DNA from: Lycium barbarum
Taxonomy: Eukaryota; Streptophyta; Magnoliopsida; Solanales; Solanaceae
Assembly (NCBI RefSeq): GCF_019175385.1
Contig: NC_083339.1
Span: 25,697,637-25,761,636, forward strand
Direction of reading: 5' to 3'
DNA length: 64,000 bases
Shown here: positions 1 through 10,607 of the stretch, piece after piece
Numbering within the stretch: the stretch's first letter is position 1
Layout: each line of letters begins with the position of its first letter
Position numbers and translations under genes: made by a program
The notes under the pieces: model-generated
Seen by the model: the letters and a program-made list of their open reading frames with translations, nothing else
Told to the model about the DNA's origin: nothing
Database searches by the model: none

Positions 1-224
1 GTCCATCAACTGTATTACACCAAACCAACTAATTTAACCTTAATAGCAAAACATCTAAGTAAATTTGCATATCACTTAACCATAGGTAAATGATGATGTG
101 TAGATGGAAGACGCATGACTTGCTTTGTAAATGGAAAACGTGAAGCAACATTAATATTCCAAAGGAAGATTTTATCATGACCAATTCGTCAAATATATAT
201 CTAAATTGAAAGAAGTTTTCATGA
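1..224. other. unassigned flank
   Basis: AT-rich sequence with no recognisable gene, repeat end or long reading frame. It lies beyond the 3' end of the PMEI gene. Confidence 0.4.
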
Positions 225-345
225 AACTCTACAACAACAACACACCCAGTATAGTCCCACAAGTGGGGTCTGGGTAAGGTGGGGTGTACTCAAACCTTAC
301 CCTTCCTTTGTGGGGGTATAGAGGTTGTTTCCGATAGACCCTCGG
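225..345 (-). repeat. SINE-like 3' half (Au/Solanaceae type)
   Basis: Read on the minus strand, the block begins GAGCCGAGGGTCTATCGG, continues through AACCTCTATACC and CAGACCCCACTTGTGGGA, and ends in a TTGTTGTTG tail. This matches, from memory, the 3' half of Au-type SINEs and related repeats that are very common in Solanaceae introns and intergenic DNA. No tRNA-like head with A and B boxes was found beyond 345, so it appears 5'-truncated. The family name is recalled, not searched. Confidence 0.6.
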
Positions 346-702
346 CTCAAAAAAATTACAGAGCGGGTTTGAAAGAAATGCACGAGTAAAAAACGATGAT
401 GAAAATATAGAAGAAAGAACGAATATTAATAATAGCAAAGAAAACCAAAGTAAAAGAGGAAATTTTTATAGTTTTTGGCAGATGAAAATTTGCGCTACAT
501 TTTCAGTGTGTGTTTGCCTTTTCTCTGCAAAAGAAGGCTAATGTGATCACACACGTTTTGTGAATTGAATCCCTTTCATCCTAAAATGACATTGCGCAAT
601 AAGAAAAAAATTATTTTATATATATATTAATTCAGAAGATGAATTCATCCATGTAATGTAACAGTCAAAATGAGACAAAAAACATCATGCAAAATGACTA
701 GA
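346..702. other. AT-rich downstream region of PMEI gene
   Basis: Between the SINE fragment and the PMEI stop codon. It should contain the 3' UTR of the minus-strand gene. A tata tract at about 618-628 is the only notable simple sequence. No second gene is visible. Confidence 0.4.
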
Positions 703-1236
703 CTATTTGAGATCATAGGCAATAACAAAAACAAGATTGGAGAATTCTTGGACCGTCTGGCTGAGTTGTTTAAGCTGGGCTGGTGATTGCCCAAAACCTT
801 GGTCGCAAGTACGGGAATCATTCAAAGCACCAGAAGCCAACAAACTTATCTTTCTATAATCAGCAGTCCTAAGCAAACCATTGCAACTTTCAAGTTTATC
901 ACCTGCATCCTTGTAATTGGTCAAACAATTGGTGAGTTGGGTTTTCACCTTGGGATCTGTGATGGGTTGTTGAAGAAGTGATTGAACCAAGTTGTAGGTG
1001 GATGTGGTATTGTCTTGTGCTATAGAAAGTGCAATAGATAGAAGGCTGTGAATGTCTCCTTTGTAAACGTAAGGATCGCTCTTAAGAACTTGAAAACATA
1101 GTTGAGGATTTATGGTCTTTGGACAAACATCATTAAGTATGTCCGCCTCCACATTTCTAACAATTCCAAACAGTGATACTACTAAAAGAAGCACAAAAGT
1201 GAGAGAGAACAATGAAGGGGACAAAGAGTTTGCCAT
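703..1236 (-). CDS. pectin methylesterase / invertase inhibitor (PMEI domain), secreted
   Basis: A single-exon 177-residue protein, the usual length for this family. Residues 1 to about 31 form a signal peptide: a hydrophobic core FVLLLVVSLFGIV, then a likely cut after VEA. The rest is one all-alpha PMEI domain. Five cysteines are visible at residues 38, 47, 104, 118 and 144. In known inhibitors the first two pair across the N-terminal hairpin and the third pairs with the last, leaving one free, and that spacing fits here. An N-glycosylation site (NTT) is at about residue 76. Members act in the apoplast or vacuole and block either pectin methylesterases or acid invertases. Sequence reading alone cannot separate the two targets. 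The start at 1236 is the first Met and gives a proper signal peptide. The frame is intact, unlike every other long frame in the window. Confidence 0.88.
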   Translation of the reverse strand: MANSLSPSLFSLTFVLLLVVSLFGIVRNVEADILNDVCPKTINPQLCFQVLKSDPYVYKGDIHSLLSIALSIAQDNTTSTYNLVQSLLQQPITDPKVKTQLTNCLTNYKDAGDKLESCNGLLRTADYRKISLLASGALNDSRTCDQGFGQSPAQLKQLSQTVQEFSNLVFVIAYDLK

Positions 1237-1293
1237 TTTCTAGACTTGGGTTTTTCTTTCTACTTCTTCCTTTCTCTACACCGACCACCATGT

Positions 1294-1300
1294 CTTTATA
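1294..1300 (-). promoter_or_regulatory. TATA box of the PMEI gene
   Basis: TATAAAG on the minus strand, about 58-64 bp upstream of the ATG. It would place the transcript start near 1265 and give a 5' UTR of roughly 30 nt. The inference rests on position and match to the plant TATA consensus only. Confidence 0.5.
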
Positions 1301-1592
1301 GCTTTATAATCTACCATGAATATGAGATCAACACAATTCATTATTTTTTTTCCTTGTTAGTGTAAAAGAGAAAAAGGCAAGTAGTCTATGTACATTTAAA
1401 TACTTGCATAAGTAGTATATGATTTTATGACCTTATTTTAATTAGTCTTCCCATTTGCTTACATCTTACCTAAAGGGATATTGATATTTTAATAAAGTAG
1501 GATATTGTTTCTTACAAACTTGGAAATCAGATCAACCAAATTATACATCTAAGATATCATAGATAAGCTTTAAATGCACACAAGAATCACTT
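1301..1592. other. upstream region of the PMEI gene
   Basis: About 290 bp of AT-rich sequence, all that remains of the native promoter before the retrotransposon boundary at 1593. No confident cis-element was recognised. Confidence 0.4.
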
Positions 1593-2362
1593 TGTCATGA
1601 CCCAATTTGACTAAGTCGTGTGGCACTTACCTTTCTCACATCAGTAAGCGAACCCTCGACCCAATAATAAATAAGGACATAAATAATTAAATCAAGACAA
1701 GCGGGATAGAATTATTGCATAAGACTCACAATAATAAATAGTAGAAATAGTGCGGAATAAGGAAATTACCCCCAGGGTCTGATCTAAGTCATGCAAGAGC
1801 CTCTAAATGAAATAATACAAGTCTGAAGTATAATAATACATCAATCTGTCTATGTCTCAGAGTAGAAAAGTAAGACATAATAATATGAGGAGTCTTCAAG
1901 GCGGTACGACTCGTGCTCACCCTGGAAACTCGGAGCTAATGCTGAAGGCGACTATCAGCCACGGGAGATGGAGGAAGACCCAACCTGGTACTCTGCATTT
2001 ATAAAAGAATACATCAAGTGCAGATCAGTACAAAACTACAGTACTGGTAGGTATCATAGGTCAACTAAGTATAGTTAACATAATTCAGACAAAAAAGCAA
2101 GATAGGCAGATAAATCAACCAGTATAAGTTAAACATAATCGAATCAAGTACACATCATCGCCTAAGTAGAGCATCTAATCCCAAATGTGCCAAGTCTCAA
2201 TATGTCCAATACGAATCCAACATCACAAGTAAACACACCAACTCTTCTCAATATAGGTCGTGATGCAATGCCATGCAAATGTTGTGTAAACATGTACTCC
2301 GGACGGAAGTATCGATGTCTAGGTAGCACAAACAAAGGTGACTCGCGAAGTCTAAGTGCCAC
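1593..2362 (-). repeat. B1 3' LTR, U5-side part
   Basis: Starts on the plus strand with TGTCATGACCC, the inverted form of the LTR U5 end of this family, followed by a dyad partner taagtcgtg. It is interrupted after gccac at 2358-2362 by element A1 and resumes at 14406. The uninterrupted counterpart is in the 5' LTR near 17500, where agtgccac runs straight into ccgtcccg. Confidence 0.75.
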
Positions 2363-3213
2363 TGTCACGACCCAACTGGAGAGTCATGACGGGCATCCGG
2401 AGCTAACTCACCCAGGCACCTCTCATCGTACATTCATATTCACATCTAGGTAAGCCACGTGGCCTATTCATGATTTTTATACATCAATAATACGGATCTC
2501 ATTGGGCAAAGACACTTCTATGTCAACATCAACAACTATGCCCATGTACACATACACAAGCCGACGAGGCTAACAAAATAATATACAAAATATGAGCCGA
2601 CAAGGCTAAAAGACATCTAACTGTACACAACTGTCTACGAGCCTCTAAAGAGAGTATGTAACATCATAAAGATGAGATAGGACCCCGCCATGCCCATATG
2701 TATATACATAAAAGAATGGTACCAACAACTGCAGCTTCGAATCAAATGGAGCTCCTCTACACAGTCTCCAAACAAGTAATCTACGGATCAAGTCTATCTC
2801 CCTGTCCACCTGCGGGCATGACGCAGCGTCCACAAACAAAAGAACGTCAGTACGAATAATGTACTAGGTATGTAAAGCATAATCAACATCATAGTAGAAG
2901 TAAAAGAAACAACATAAAATAGAAGAGTCATGGGATGATAGAGCCACTTGTACCTTTAACGAACCTCATCATATTTTCTTACCCTTTTCTTATAGGAACC
3001 TTTCATTACATATGCTCACATAAATGTATATAATAGTGTCGTACCCGACCATAAAAGGTTCGGTGTTTCACATACCCGATCATGACAAGGCTCGGTGTTA
3101 TGCGTACCTGGACCTACCAAGGCTCAGTGTTATCCGTACCCAACTGCAGTGGTGTGCGCGCGATAGATATCATACCCAGCCATATAAGCTCGGTGTTCTT
3201 AGTAGTCATACTT

Positions 3214-3255
<42 letters not shown>
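3214..3255. repeat. (TA)n microsatellite
   Basis: About 20 TA units within the A1 3' LTR. The sister LTR has only a short ggatatatgtatatagg at the matching place near 12872. Confidence 0.9.
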
Positions 3256-3258
<3 letters not shown>

Positions 3259-4233
3259 TACATGAATATCATCAATATCATCATCATCATCATTTCCATT
3301 ATACCCTTCCTTAGAGGATTAACTCTCATATAATTAAGGTAATGGTATCGTGAGAATACCAAGAATTATGAGCTTTAGTAATTCTAGGGATGAAGTCATT
3401 TGGAAGATATTATGGAACACATGTGAAGATATATAGCAATGGGATAATGCCTTAATGAAAGAAGGGTTAGCCTTACATACCTCTTTGTCTTCTTAAATAC
3501 TTAATGTTCACCGTCGAAGCTTGAAAAATCTACATTTAGAAGGATTCATACCATGGTTAAGCCTTAAAGATACTCTTAAATTCAAACTAGAATAATTCAT
3601 GAGCTAACGAAAATTGGGCAGCATTTCCCCTATTTCATCGACTTCTACCATATTCCAAACAGCTCCCAAACAACCATAATAACATCTTCAATATCATAAT
3701 CAAGTACTCACATTCCATTAAGTCTTCAAAATTCATTCTCATATTCAACTTATATCAACAACTTCACACCAACCCTGTGCACAAATTCATACAACACTTC
3801 CTTGTCATCACTAATACCCTTCATAATGAGATTATATCTACAACATACTAGGAACCATAACTCAAATTAGTTTACTACTCAAAAACATCATGAAAACTAC
3901 ATTTAGACCTCATCTCCTACTTTCTCCTTCTACCCAAGTTGTCCAACGGTTAAGCATTCTTGATAACATGAAATAATCATGAAAACTAACCTTTTATTTC
4001 ATAAGAATGAGCTTTGGAGCAAGCTATCAACTTGTATGAAAACCCTAGCTTCAATACCCAAGTTATTTTTGAAGTCTACTAAACCTAGTGAGCCTTCTAA
4101 CACATGAATACCTTAATTCTTGCTATTTGATCTTTGTTTTCTCTTGAGTTTCGGTGGAATATGCTTAGAGAAGTGTTGAGAGATTTTAAGGGTTTGGGAG
4201 AAGTGGAAAATGAGAAAATATAGCAAGGGTCAC

Positions 4234-4414
4234 TTATATATATATATAAATATAAAAAAAGTTGGCCCGACCGATTTATACGGACACTTATATGGTCCGT
4301 ATAACTTATATGGTCCGTATAAGTGGACCGTATAATTCCACCCTGAAAATACCCTCCTCTGGAAGGGTTATACGGGCCGTATAACTTATACGGTCCGTAT
4401 AAGTGGTCGTACAA
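4234..4414 (-). promoter_or_regulatory. LTR promoter: palindrome cluster plus TATA tract (A1 3' LTR)
   Basis: On the minus strand, several ACGGNCCGT or ATGGTCCGT palindromes with TATA flanks lie between 4414 and 4270. They come in two groups separated by a CTCTTCCAGAGG-like spacer region. They are followed within about 25 bp by a TATATATATA tract (4234-4250) that is placed as a TATA box. The same arrangement is at 13863-14052 and 21969-22137. Confidence 0.6.
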
Positions 4415-4765
4415 CCCACAGTTTTTTGAAACTTTCTCTCGTCGATTCGTTTGACTTCCAATCCTTGTGGGACCTTCTTGGTACTAATGTAACACTTCAT
4501 TAATCATCTAAGAGGCCCTATAGGATCCCCTCAAGACACCACTATATACGTATCAAATCAATTATCGTGAAAACCTTTCCAAACATCACTTACATTTCAC
4601 TTCCTTCAACAATCTTAGTCTCACATATTCATATGACTTCGAAATCTTATGGTACGCACTTTAAGCTATTGAATTCTCTCCTTAATCTCATAAAGACTTC
4701 ATATTCACCTTAGGCAAACATAGTCCATTCCCAATGCAATAATCTGACATCTCCGAGGTGTAACA

Positions 4766-4780
4766 TTCTTCCCCCCTTAG
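4766..4780 (-). other. polypurine tract of A1
   Basis: Minus strand CTAAGGGGGGAAGAA directly abuts the LTR start TGTTACACC. Just upstream is CATTCGAGGACGAATG, the block that usually precedes the PPT in plant chromoviruses. Confidence 0.8.
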
Positions 4781-4974
4781 GAACATTCGTCCTCGAATGG
4801 TAGGTCCTTGGGGATTCTATAAAAAAAAATTGCCAGAGTTTCCCCTGTAATATGGCACTCCCAACCTGTCACAGCAACCCAAAATATATTGCCTCACAGG
4901 GCTACAACAACAACATCAACAATCATGGCCACACACGACCAAGAAAACATCAAAGAAAGCATTACATACCTGAG

Positions 4975-6058
4975 GACGTTGGCGTCTCTGCCTGAGTTTC
5001 CTCCAGAGGTGGAAACAAATGGGGGTACCTGAACTTCATGTCTTCTTCCGCTTCCCAGGTCATTTCCTCTCTGTTATCATTTCTCCATAAAACTTTAACT
5101 GAAGCTATATCTTTGGTTCTGAGTCTCCGTACTTGCCTACCTAGAATGGCAATGGGAACTTATTCATAAGACAATTGTTTGGTGACTTGGACATCATCTA
5201 CTAGTACAATTATAGAAGGATATCCAATGCACTTACAAAGCATCGATACATGGAAAACTGGGTGAACTGACTCCAAATCAGGAGGTAGACCTAATTCGTA
5301 AGCCACCTGGCCTACCTTGCGTACAATCTCATAAGGCCCAATATACCGAGGACTAAGCTTGACCTTTTTTCCAAATCTCATAACTCCCTTTATTGGTGAC
5401 ACCTTTAAGAATATCCAATCGTTCACTTGAAACTCTAAATCTCGTCGACGATTATCTACATAAGGTTTTTGGCTACTCTGAGCTGTTAACAGTCGATCCT
5501 GTATGAGCTTGACCTTTTCTATGGCTTGCTGGACCAAGTCTGGTCCTATCAATTTAGTCTCCCCTACTTCGAACCACCCAATTAGTGATCTGCACTTTCG
5601 TCTATATAAAGCCTCATACGAGGCCATTTGGATGCTAGAATGATAACTGCTGTTACAAGAAAATTCAATAAGGGGTAAGTGATCATCCCAACTACCTCCA
5701 AAATCCAACACACATGCCCGAAGCATATCCTCAAGAGTCTGGATGGTACGCTCAGCTTTCCTATCAGTCTGTGGATGAAATGCTATGCTAAGACTCACCT
5801 GAGTCCCCAAACCTTCTTGGAAGGATTTTCAGAAATTGGTTGTAAACTGAGTCCCTCTATCAAAGCTAATAGATACTGGAACACCATGGAGTCGTACTAC
5901 TTCTTTAACATAATGCTTTGCATAGTCTTCTGCTACATATGTAGTTCTGACTGGTAAGAAATGAGGTGACTTTGTGAGTCTATCCACAATTATCCATATA
6001 GAGTCATACTTACGTCGAGAACGGGGTAAGCCTGCAATGAAATCCATGTTAATTACAT
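4975..6058 (-). pseudogene. A1 integrase core, C-terminal domain and chromodomain-like tail
   Basis: Reads on the minus strand from 6058. The catalytic core shows the first Asp in NMDFIAGLP, the second in SFDRGTQFT, and the Glu in the HPQTDRKAERTIQ block. It is followed by the GPY/F-type C-terminal region (YIGPYEIV), then HPVFHVSML and a tail with VKVLWRN and WEAEEDM, typical of chromovirus chromodomain remnants. Stops interrupt it after TTNF (about 5826-5828, a TGG-to-TGA type change) and after QLSYE (5157-5159). The N-terminal zinc finger is at 8645-8950, separated by solo LTR C. Confidence 0.85.
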
Positions 6059-6601
6059 TGTCACGACCCAACCCCGTAGGCCGTGACTGGTGCCCGAACT
6101 GGGCACCCGTATATCAACCTGTTACATATAACATCAAACTGGAACTACGACAATACGGAAACTTATAAAGGAACTCCAAAGTTCGTAACATCATCATATA
6201 TATATACTTCCAAATCAACGGTCTCCTGAGGAGTCACAACTAATCATATCATGAAATAATACGCAAGCCGACAAGGCTGCCATCACATATCAATATCGTA
6301 TGCAAGCCGACAAGGCTGCTACTAGAGACGAACATCATACCACAGCACATCGTATAGACACAGCTGAACAGAACCCATACACAACCCACACATATGTCTA
6401 CAGACCTCTAAGAGTATGAATAGCGAAATATGTTGGGTTAGGGCCCCGTCGTACCCCTGGATAGCATATACATATATATCATAAGATTCAAACCAAAAGT
6501 CTAGATTCCGGAACAACGGAGCTCTCCAAGACAGCAGAAAGGGAGTCCGAAGTTGGCGGATCACCAAAGCGAGTATCTGCACCTGCGGGCATGAAACGCA
6601 G

Positions 6602-6615
6602 CCCCCCCCCCCCCC
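6602..6615. repeat. poly-C tract in solo LTR C
   Basis: A C14-type homopolymer at a place where other LTRs in the window read gcagcgtcca. A second run of about 20 C is at about 8306-8325 in the same LTR. Confidence 0.85.
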
Positions 6616-6829
6616 GAAGAAAGGGGGTCAGTACGGAATATGTACTGAGCATGTAAAGCATGAAACACAGTAAACAGGATCATAACTGAAGTAAGGAGTA
6701 CAGAAAACGAGTACAATAACCAGAATACCAAAATGCTTGCCTTTGAAACATAAATCATGCATGTCAATATCATATATCATATCCGGCCCATTATGGGACT
6801 CGGTGAACATGGTCGCCACCCCGTCTTTG

Positions 6830-6941
6830 GCGCCATAACACAGCATACTCCAGAACACAGCATAACTCCATAACACAGCATAACTCCGTAACACAGCATA
6901 ACTCCATAACACAGCATAACACCATAACACAGCATAACACC

Positions 6942-6945
<4 letters not shown>
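6830..6945. repeat. tandem repeat, about 17 bp unit
   Basis: Roughly six or seven copies of a unit like cataacacagcataactc, drifting to cataacaccataacacag at the right end. It runs straight into the (TA)n tract. Confidence 0.85.

Positions 6946-6987
<42 letters not shown>
6946..6987. repeat. (TA)n microsatellite
   Basis: About 20 TA units inside solo LTR C. Confidence 0.9.
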
Positions 6988-6989
<2 letters not shown>

Positions 6990-8644
6990 GTACCCGGCCT
7001 TCTAGTGAGGGACTCGGTGAACAATGCAGTGAACTGTGCACGAATACATATCCTGGCCCGGGACTCAGTGAAAGACATATTGAGGCATGCACGAGCAGAG
7101 TAGTGAGAAACTATATGCAATTTAAAAACATTTTCAAAGACTCAATAGAATAATCAACACGAATTACCATTTGAAAATCAGGACAATAGTCGTATCAAAT
7201 ACCTTTCGAATGTCACTCGGAACATATCAAACATCCCTTGAATGTCATCATAAGTATATCACAAAGCCTTAAGGATCATAGTCATATGTCACTATAGTAT
7301 GAAACACCCTATAGAAGTCTAGTCACTAGTTATCATAGAGTTCCTAAGAATAGGAACGGATATATATCGACTATTAACCAACGTACAGAAAACTGAAGAG
7401 GGAGGCTCAATTACTTGAGAATTGTAACATCAAGAAGTGAATAAGAATCATAAATATCACTCAAAGCTTATGAATGGAATTACCCCAAAGTTCATATCAT
7501 TCATCACTTAAATCTAAGACATGCCAAAAGAAAGAAGGGACAGCTTCACATACCTGTTGACGACTAATCGCAAAACCGTTCGTTTTATCGCTCTTTTGGC
7601 CTAGTTAACATAAAGGTAACGTTATCGTCAGTAACTATACTTTCTAGTTCGTAAATCCGTAGCCCATCACTTTATAGAACTTGTTCTTTAACCTATACAT
7701 TCTCGTTTAGGGTTTTTCATTAGTTAAGGGCTTAACGAAAATCGGGCAGCATTTCCCCTATATATTTGCTTAACCCGAATTTCCAATTATCCTCCTGTTA
7801 ACACAGAAATAACAACAACAGAGATATACATACGAAATTCTCACAATTCGGCCCATAACACTAACAACCCAACAACTTCTCTTAATCCACTTCAACCCAT
7901 AATTTCCTATAACATCGATTTCATGCATTTTCTTAATTCCAATTTCGTCCAATTCAATTTTAATAATTTCATTACAAAATTATTAACACAACTACACCAT
8001 AAAATAGGAAAATCTTACCACCATTTCCTCGGAGAAATTTGTACGCTCAATTGTTCCGATTCCACAATTTCTTCTTCTCCAACTTAAAACCAAATGTTGC
8101 TATCACCTCCTTGAACTTGTTATTCACTTCAAACTTGATCAAACAATCAATAATCCAAATTTTCCTCCAACACCATGGCAGGCCGAGAGCAGCCATGGTG
8201 GTTTTTGTGATTTGTTCTTAAGCTTTGTATTTCTTGAAAATGAAATCCAAATTGATTTCTTCATTAGCCATCACTTATATACGGTTTCTCCCATGTTGAC
8301 ACGTCCCCCCCCCCCCCCCCCCCCACTAAATGACTCACTAAACCAATTCCTTGAATTGTCATTTTATTTTCCTTTTTTTTAATTTATTTATTTGGTGGGG
8401 CCCACTATTAGTATTTAAATTAATTAATCACTAATCATTTACTTAATAATCTAATCATAATTAATTAGTTCCTAATCCCCAATAATATTTTTACACTAAA
8501 TAAAATTTATAAAAAAATTATGTTCTAATTAAAATTCCAAATTAAAAGATTTCTATTTCGTGTCCGAAAATGATTCTTCTTTTAACTTGGGTCGACTTGC
8601 TTGCGAATAATTTGACGTATGAACATACGGGGTATAACATACAT

Positions 8645-9236
8645 CCTATTTCCAAGTCAGAATTTCTATAGCTTGTAACAATCCGTCGGGATTTTGATGC
8701 TAAATTTTGACCTGTTGACAGTTAGGACATTGAGCCACGAATCTCGCCATGTCTTTCTTCATTCCATTCCACCAATATATGGATTTAAGATCATGATACA
8801 TTTTCATTGCTCCTAGATGAACAGAATAAAGGGAACAATGGGCTTCTTTCAAAATCTAATGACGTAACCCTGCAACATCAAGAACACACAACCTGCCTCA
8901 ATATCGGAGAACTCCATCTCCCGAAATCTCAAAGGATGACTTCTTCTTCTAGGGATGTGTACTCCTATAATGAACTAGCGTAGGATCCTCGGATTGACAC
9001 TCTTTCACTTCAACTACTAGAGACGAGACAGCTGAATTTTGAATGCTACCTCCCACACTGCCTGAGTCCACTACTCGAACTCCTAGGCTAGCTAACTGCT
9101 GGAGCTCCCGAGCTAACTCTATTTTCTCTGGTTGAATATCACATAAGTTTCCCATAGATCTACGACTAAGAGCATCAGCCACAATATTTGCCTTCCCGAG
9201 GTGATATAGGATGTTAACATCATAATCTTTCAACAA
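8645..9236 (-). pseudogene. A1 RNase H-integrase linker and integrase zinc finger
   Basis: From 9236 the frame shows ADALSRRSMG, the conserved end of the RNase H region, and then the linker. The integrase HHCC finger lies near 8850-8700, with CPNCQQVK supplying the two cysteines and HLGAMKMYHDL an upstream histidine stretch. Frame breaks occur near 8945 and in the finger. It reaches the solo LTR insertion site inside the region before the integrase core. Confidence 0.8.
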
Positions 9237-9272
9237 TTCTAACCATCGCCTTTGCCATAAATTCAGTTCTTT

Positions 9273-10517
9273 CTATTTGAAAATATACTGAAGGCTCTTG
9301 TGATCTGTATAAATGTCAACATGGACGCCATACAAGTAATGTCTCCATATCTTCAATGCATGGATCACTGCAGCTAACTCAAGATCATAGGTTGGGTAAT
9401 TTTTTTCATGTTTACGCAACTGCCATGAGGCATAACCAATCATCTTACCATGATGCATCAACACACATCTTAATTCAATTCCCGAAGCATCACAATAGAC
9501 GACATAACCTTCCAGTCCTTCTGAAAGTGCCAAGACTAGGGCAGAAGTTAATCTATGCTCTAACTCTTGGAAACTGCGTTTACAACCATCCGTCCATTGA
9601 AATTTAGCTAATTTCTGGGTTAACTTCGTTAGTGGTGTAGAGATAGAAGAAAAACCCTCTACGAATCTCCTGTAATAACCTGCTAAGCCTAGAAAACTAC
9701 GAACCTCCGTAGGTCTTGTAGGCCTTGGCCAAGTCTTCACGGCCTCAATCTTCTGGGTATCTACCCGAATACCATCGGCTGAAATAATATGCCCCAGAAA
9801 GTTCACTGAGTTCAGCCAAAACTCACACTTTGAAAATTTTGCAAATAGCTCTTGAGTTTGGAGAACTCTACGGACAGTACGTAAATGATCTGCATGTTCT
9901 GCCTCGGGCCAAGAATATACTAGGATATCATCAATAAACACGATCACAAATAAATCTAAGAAAGGCCTGAACACATTGTTCATCAAATCCATAAATACTA
10001 TCGGTGCATTGGTTAGCCCAAATGACATTACCCGGATTTCGAAATGGCCATATCTTGTTCTGAAGGTCGTCTTAGGAATATCTTTCTCCCTAACTCTCAC
10101 CTAATGATACCCGGATCTCAAATCTATTTTTTAGAACCACTTGGCACCCTGCAATTGATCAAATAAATCATCAATCCTTGGGAGCGGATATTTATTCTTG
10201 ATCATCACCTTATTCAGTTGTCAATAGTCAATGCACATTCGCAAGGAGCCATCTTTCTTTCTCACAAACAACGTGGGTGCTCCCCACGGGGATGAACTAG
10301 ACCTTATGAAGCCTTTCTCAAGTAAGTCCTTCAATTGTTCCTTCAACTCTCTCAACGCTACGGGAGCCATTCTATAAGGAGGAATAGATATGGGCTTAGT
10401 ATCCGGTAGCACGTCAATAGCAAAATCAATCTCCCGCTCTGGGGGAAGACCTGGAAGCTCATCGGGGAATACATTCAAAAACTCATTCACTACTAGAACA
10501 GACTGAAGAGTCGGCAA
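9273..10517 (-). pseudogene. A1 reverse transcriptase and RNase H
   Basis: RT starts around 10517 with [11 protein letters not shown] and continues through [21 protein letters not shown], where stops break the frame (about 10220 and again before 10100). The catalytic FIDD, equivalent to YVDD, is at about 9927-9938 and is followed by VNFLGH. RNase H begins at YCDASG near 9490 and reaches [10 protein letters not shown] near 9280. Residue order and spacing fit Ty3/gypsy pol. It is not functional as read. Confidence 0.88.
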
Positions 10518-10607
10518 TTCGGCTTTTATATCTTAAACCCGGACTAAATGGTAAATACAACCTTTAACAATCATTTTCCTTGCCTTGAGATAAGAAATAA
10601 ACCTACC

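Larger units (their letters stand above)
2363..4765 (-). repeat. A1 3' LTR
   Basis: Minus strand begins TGTTACACCTC and ends GGGTCGTGACA. Length is about 2403 bp. It contains the palindrome cluster and TATA tract at 4234-4414, a CAGTAC dyad near 2850, and a (TA)n tract at about 3214-3255 that is absent from the sister LTR. Confidence 0.85.
6059..8639 (-). mobile_element. solo LTR, family C (Tekay/Del-like)
   Basis: A 2581-bp sequence. Plus strand starts TGTCACGACCCAACC and ends GGGGTATAACA (minus strand TGTTATACCCC to GGGTCGTGACA). Both sides carry a perfect 5-bp duplication tacat (6054-6058 and 8640-8644). Removing it rejoins the integrase frame of A1. No internal region or PBS lies beside it, so it is a solo LTR. 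It shares the cctgcgggcatga and CAGTAC-dyad blocks with family A but is otherwise diverged. Confidence 0.88.

Noticed and set aside
787..981. Open frame on the plus strand inside the PMEI gene
   Set aside because: It is the antisense shadow of the PMEI coding sequence, with no motif and no promoter of its own.
3024..3362. Several overlapping frames with long Ile/Tyr repeats
   Set aside because: They are translations of the TA microsatellite inside an LTR.
6628..7120. Long minus-strand frames with repeated short peptides
   Set aside because: Products of the 17-bp tandem array and TA tract in solo LTR C.
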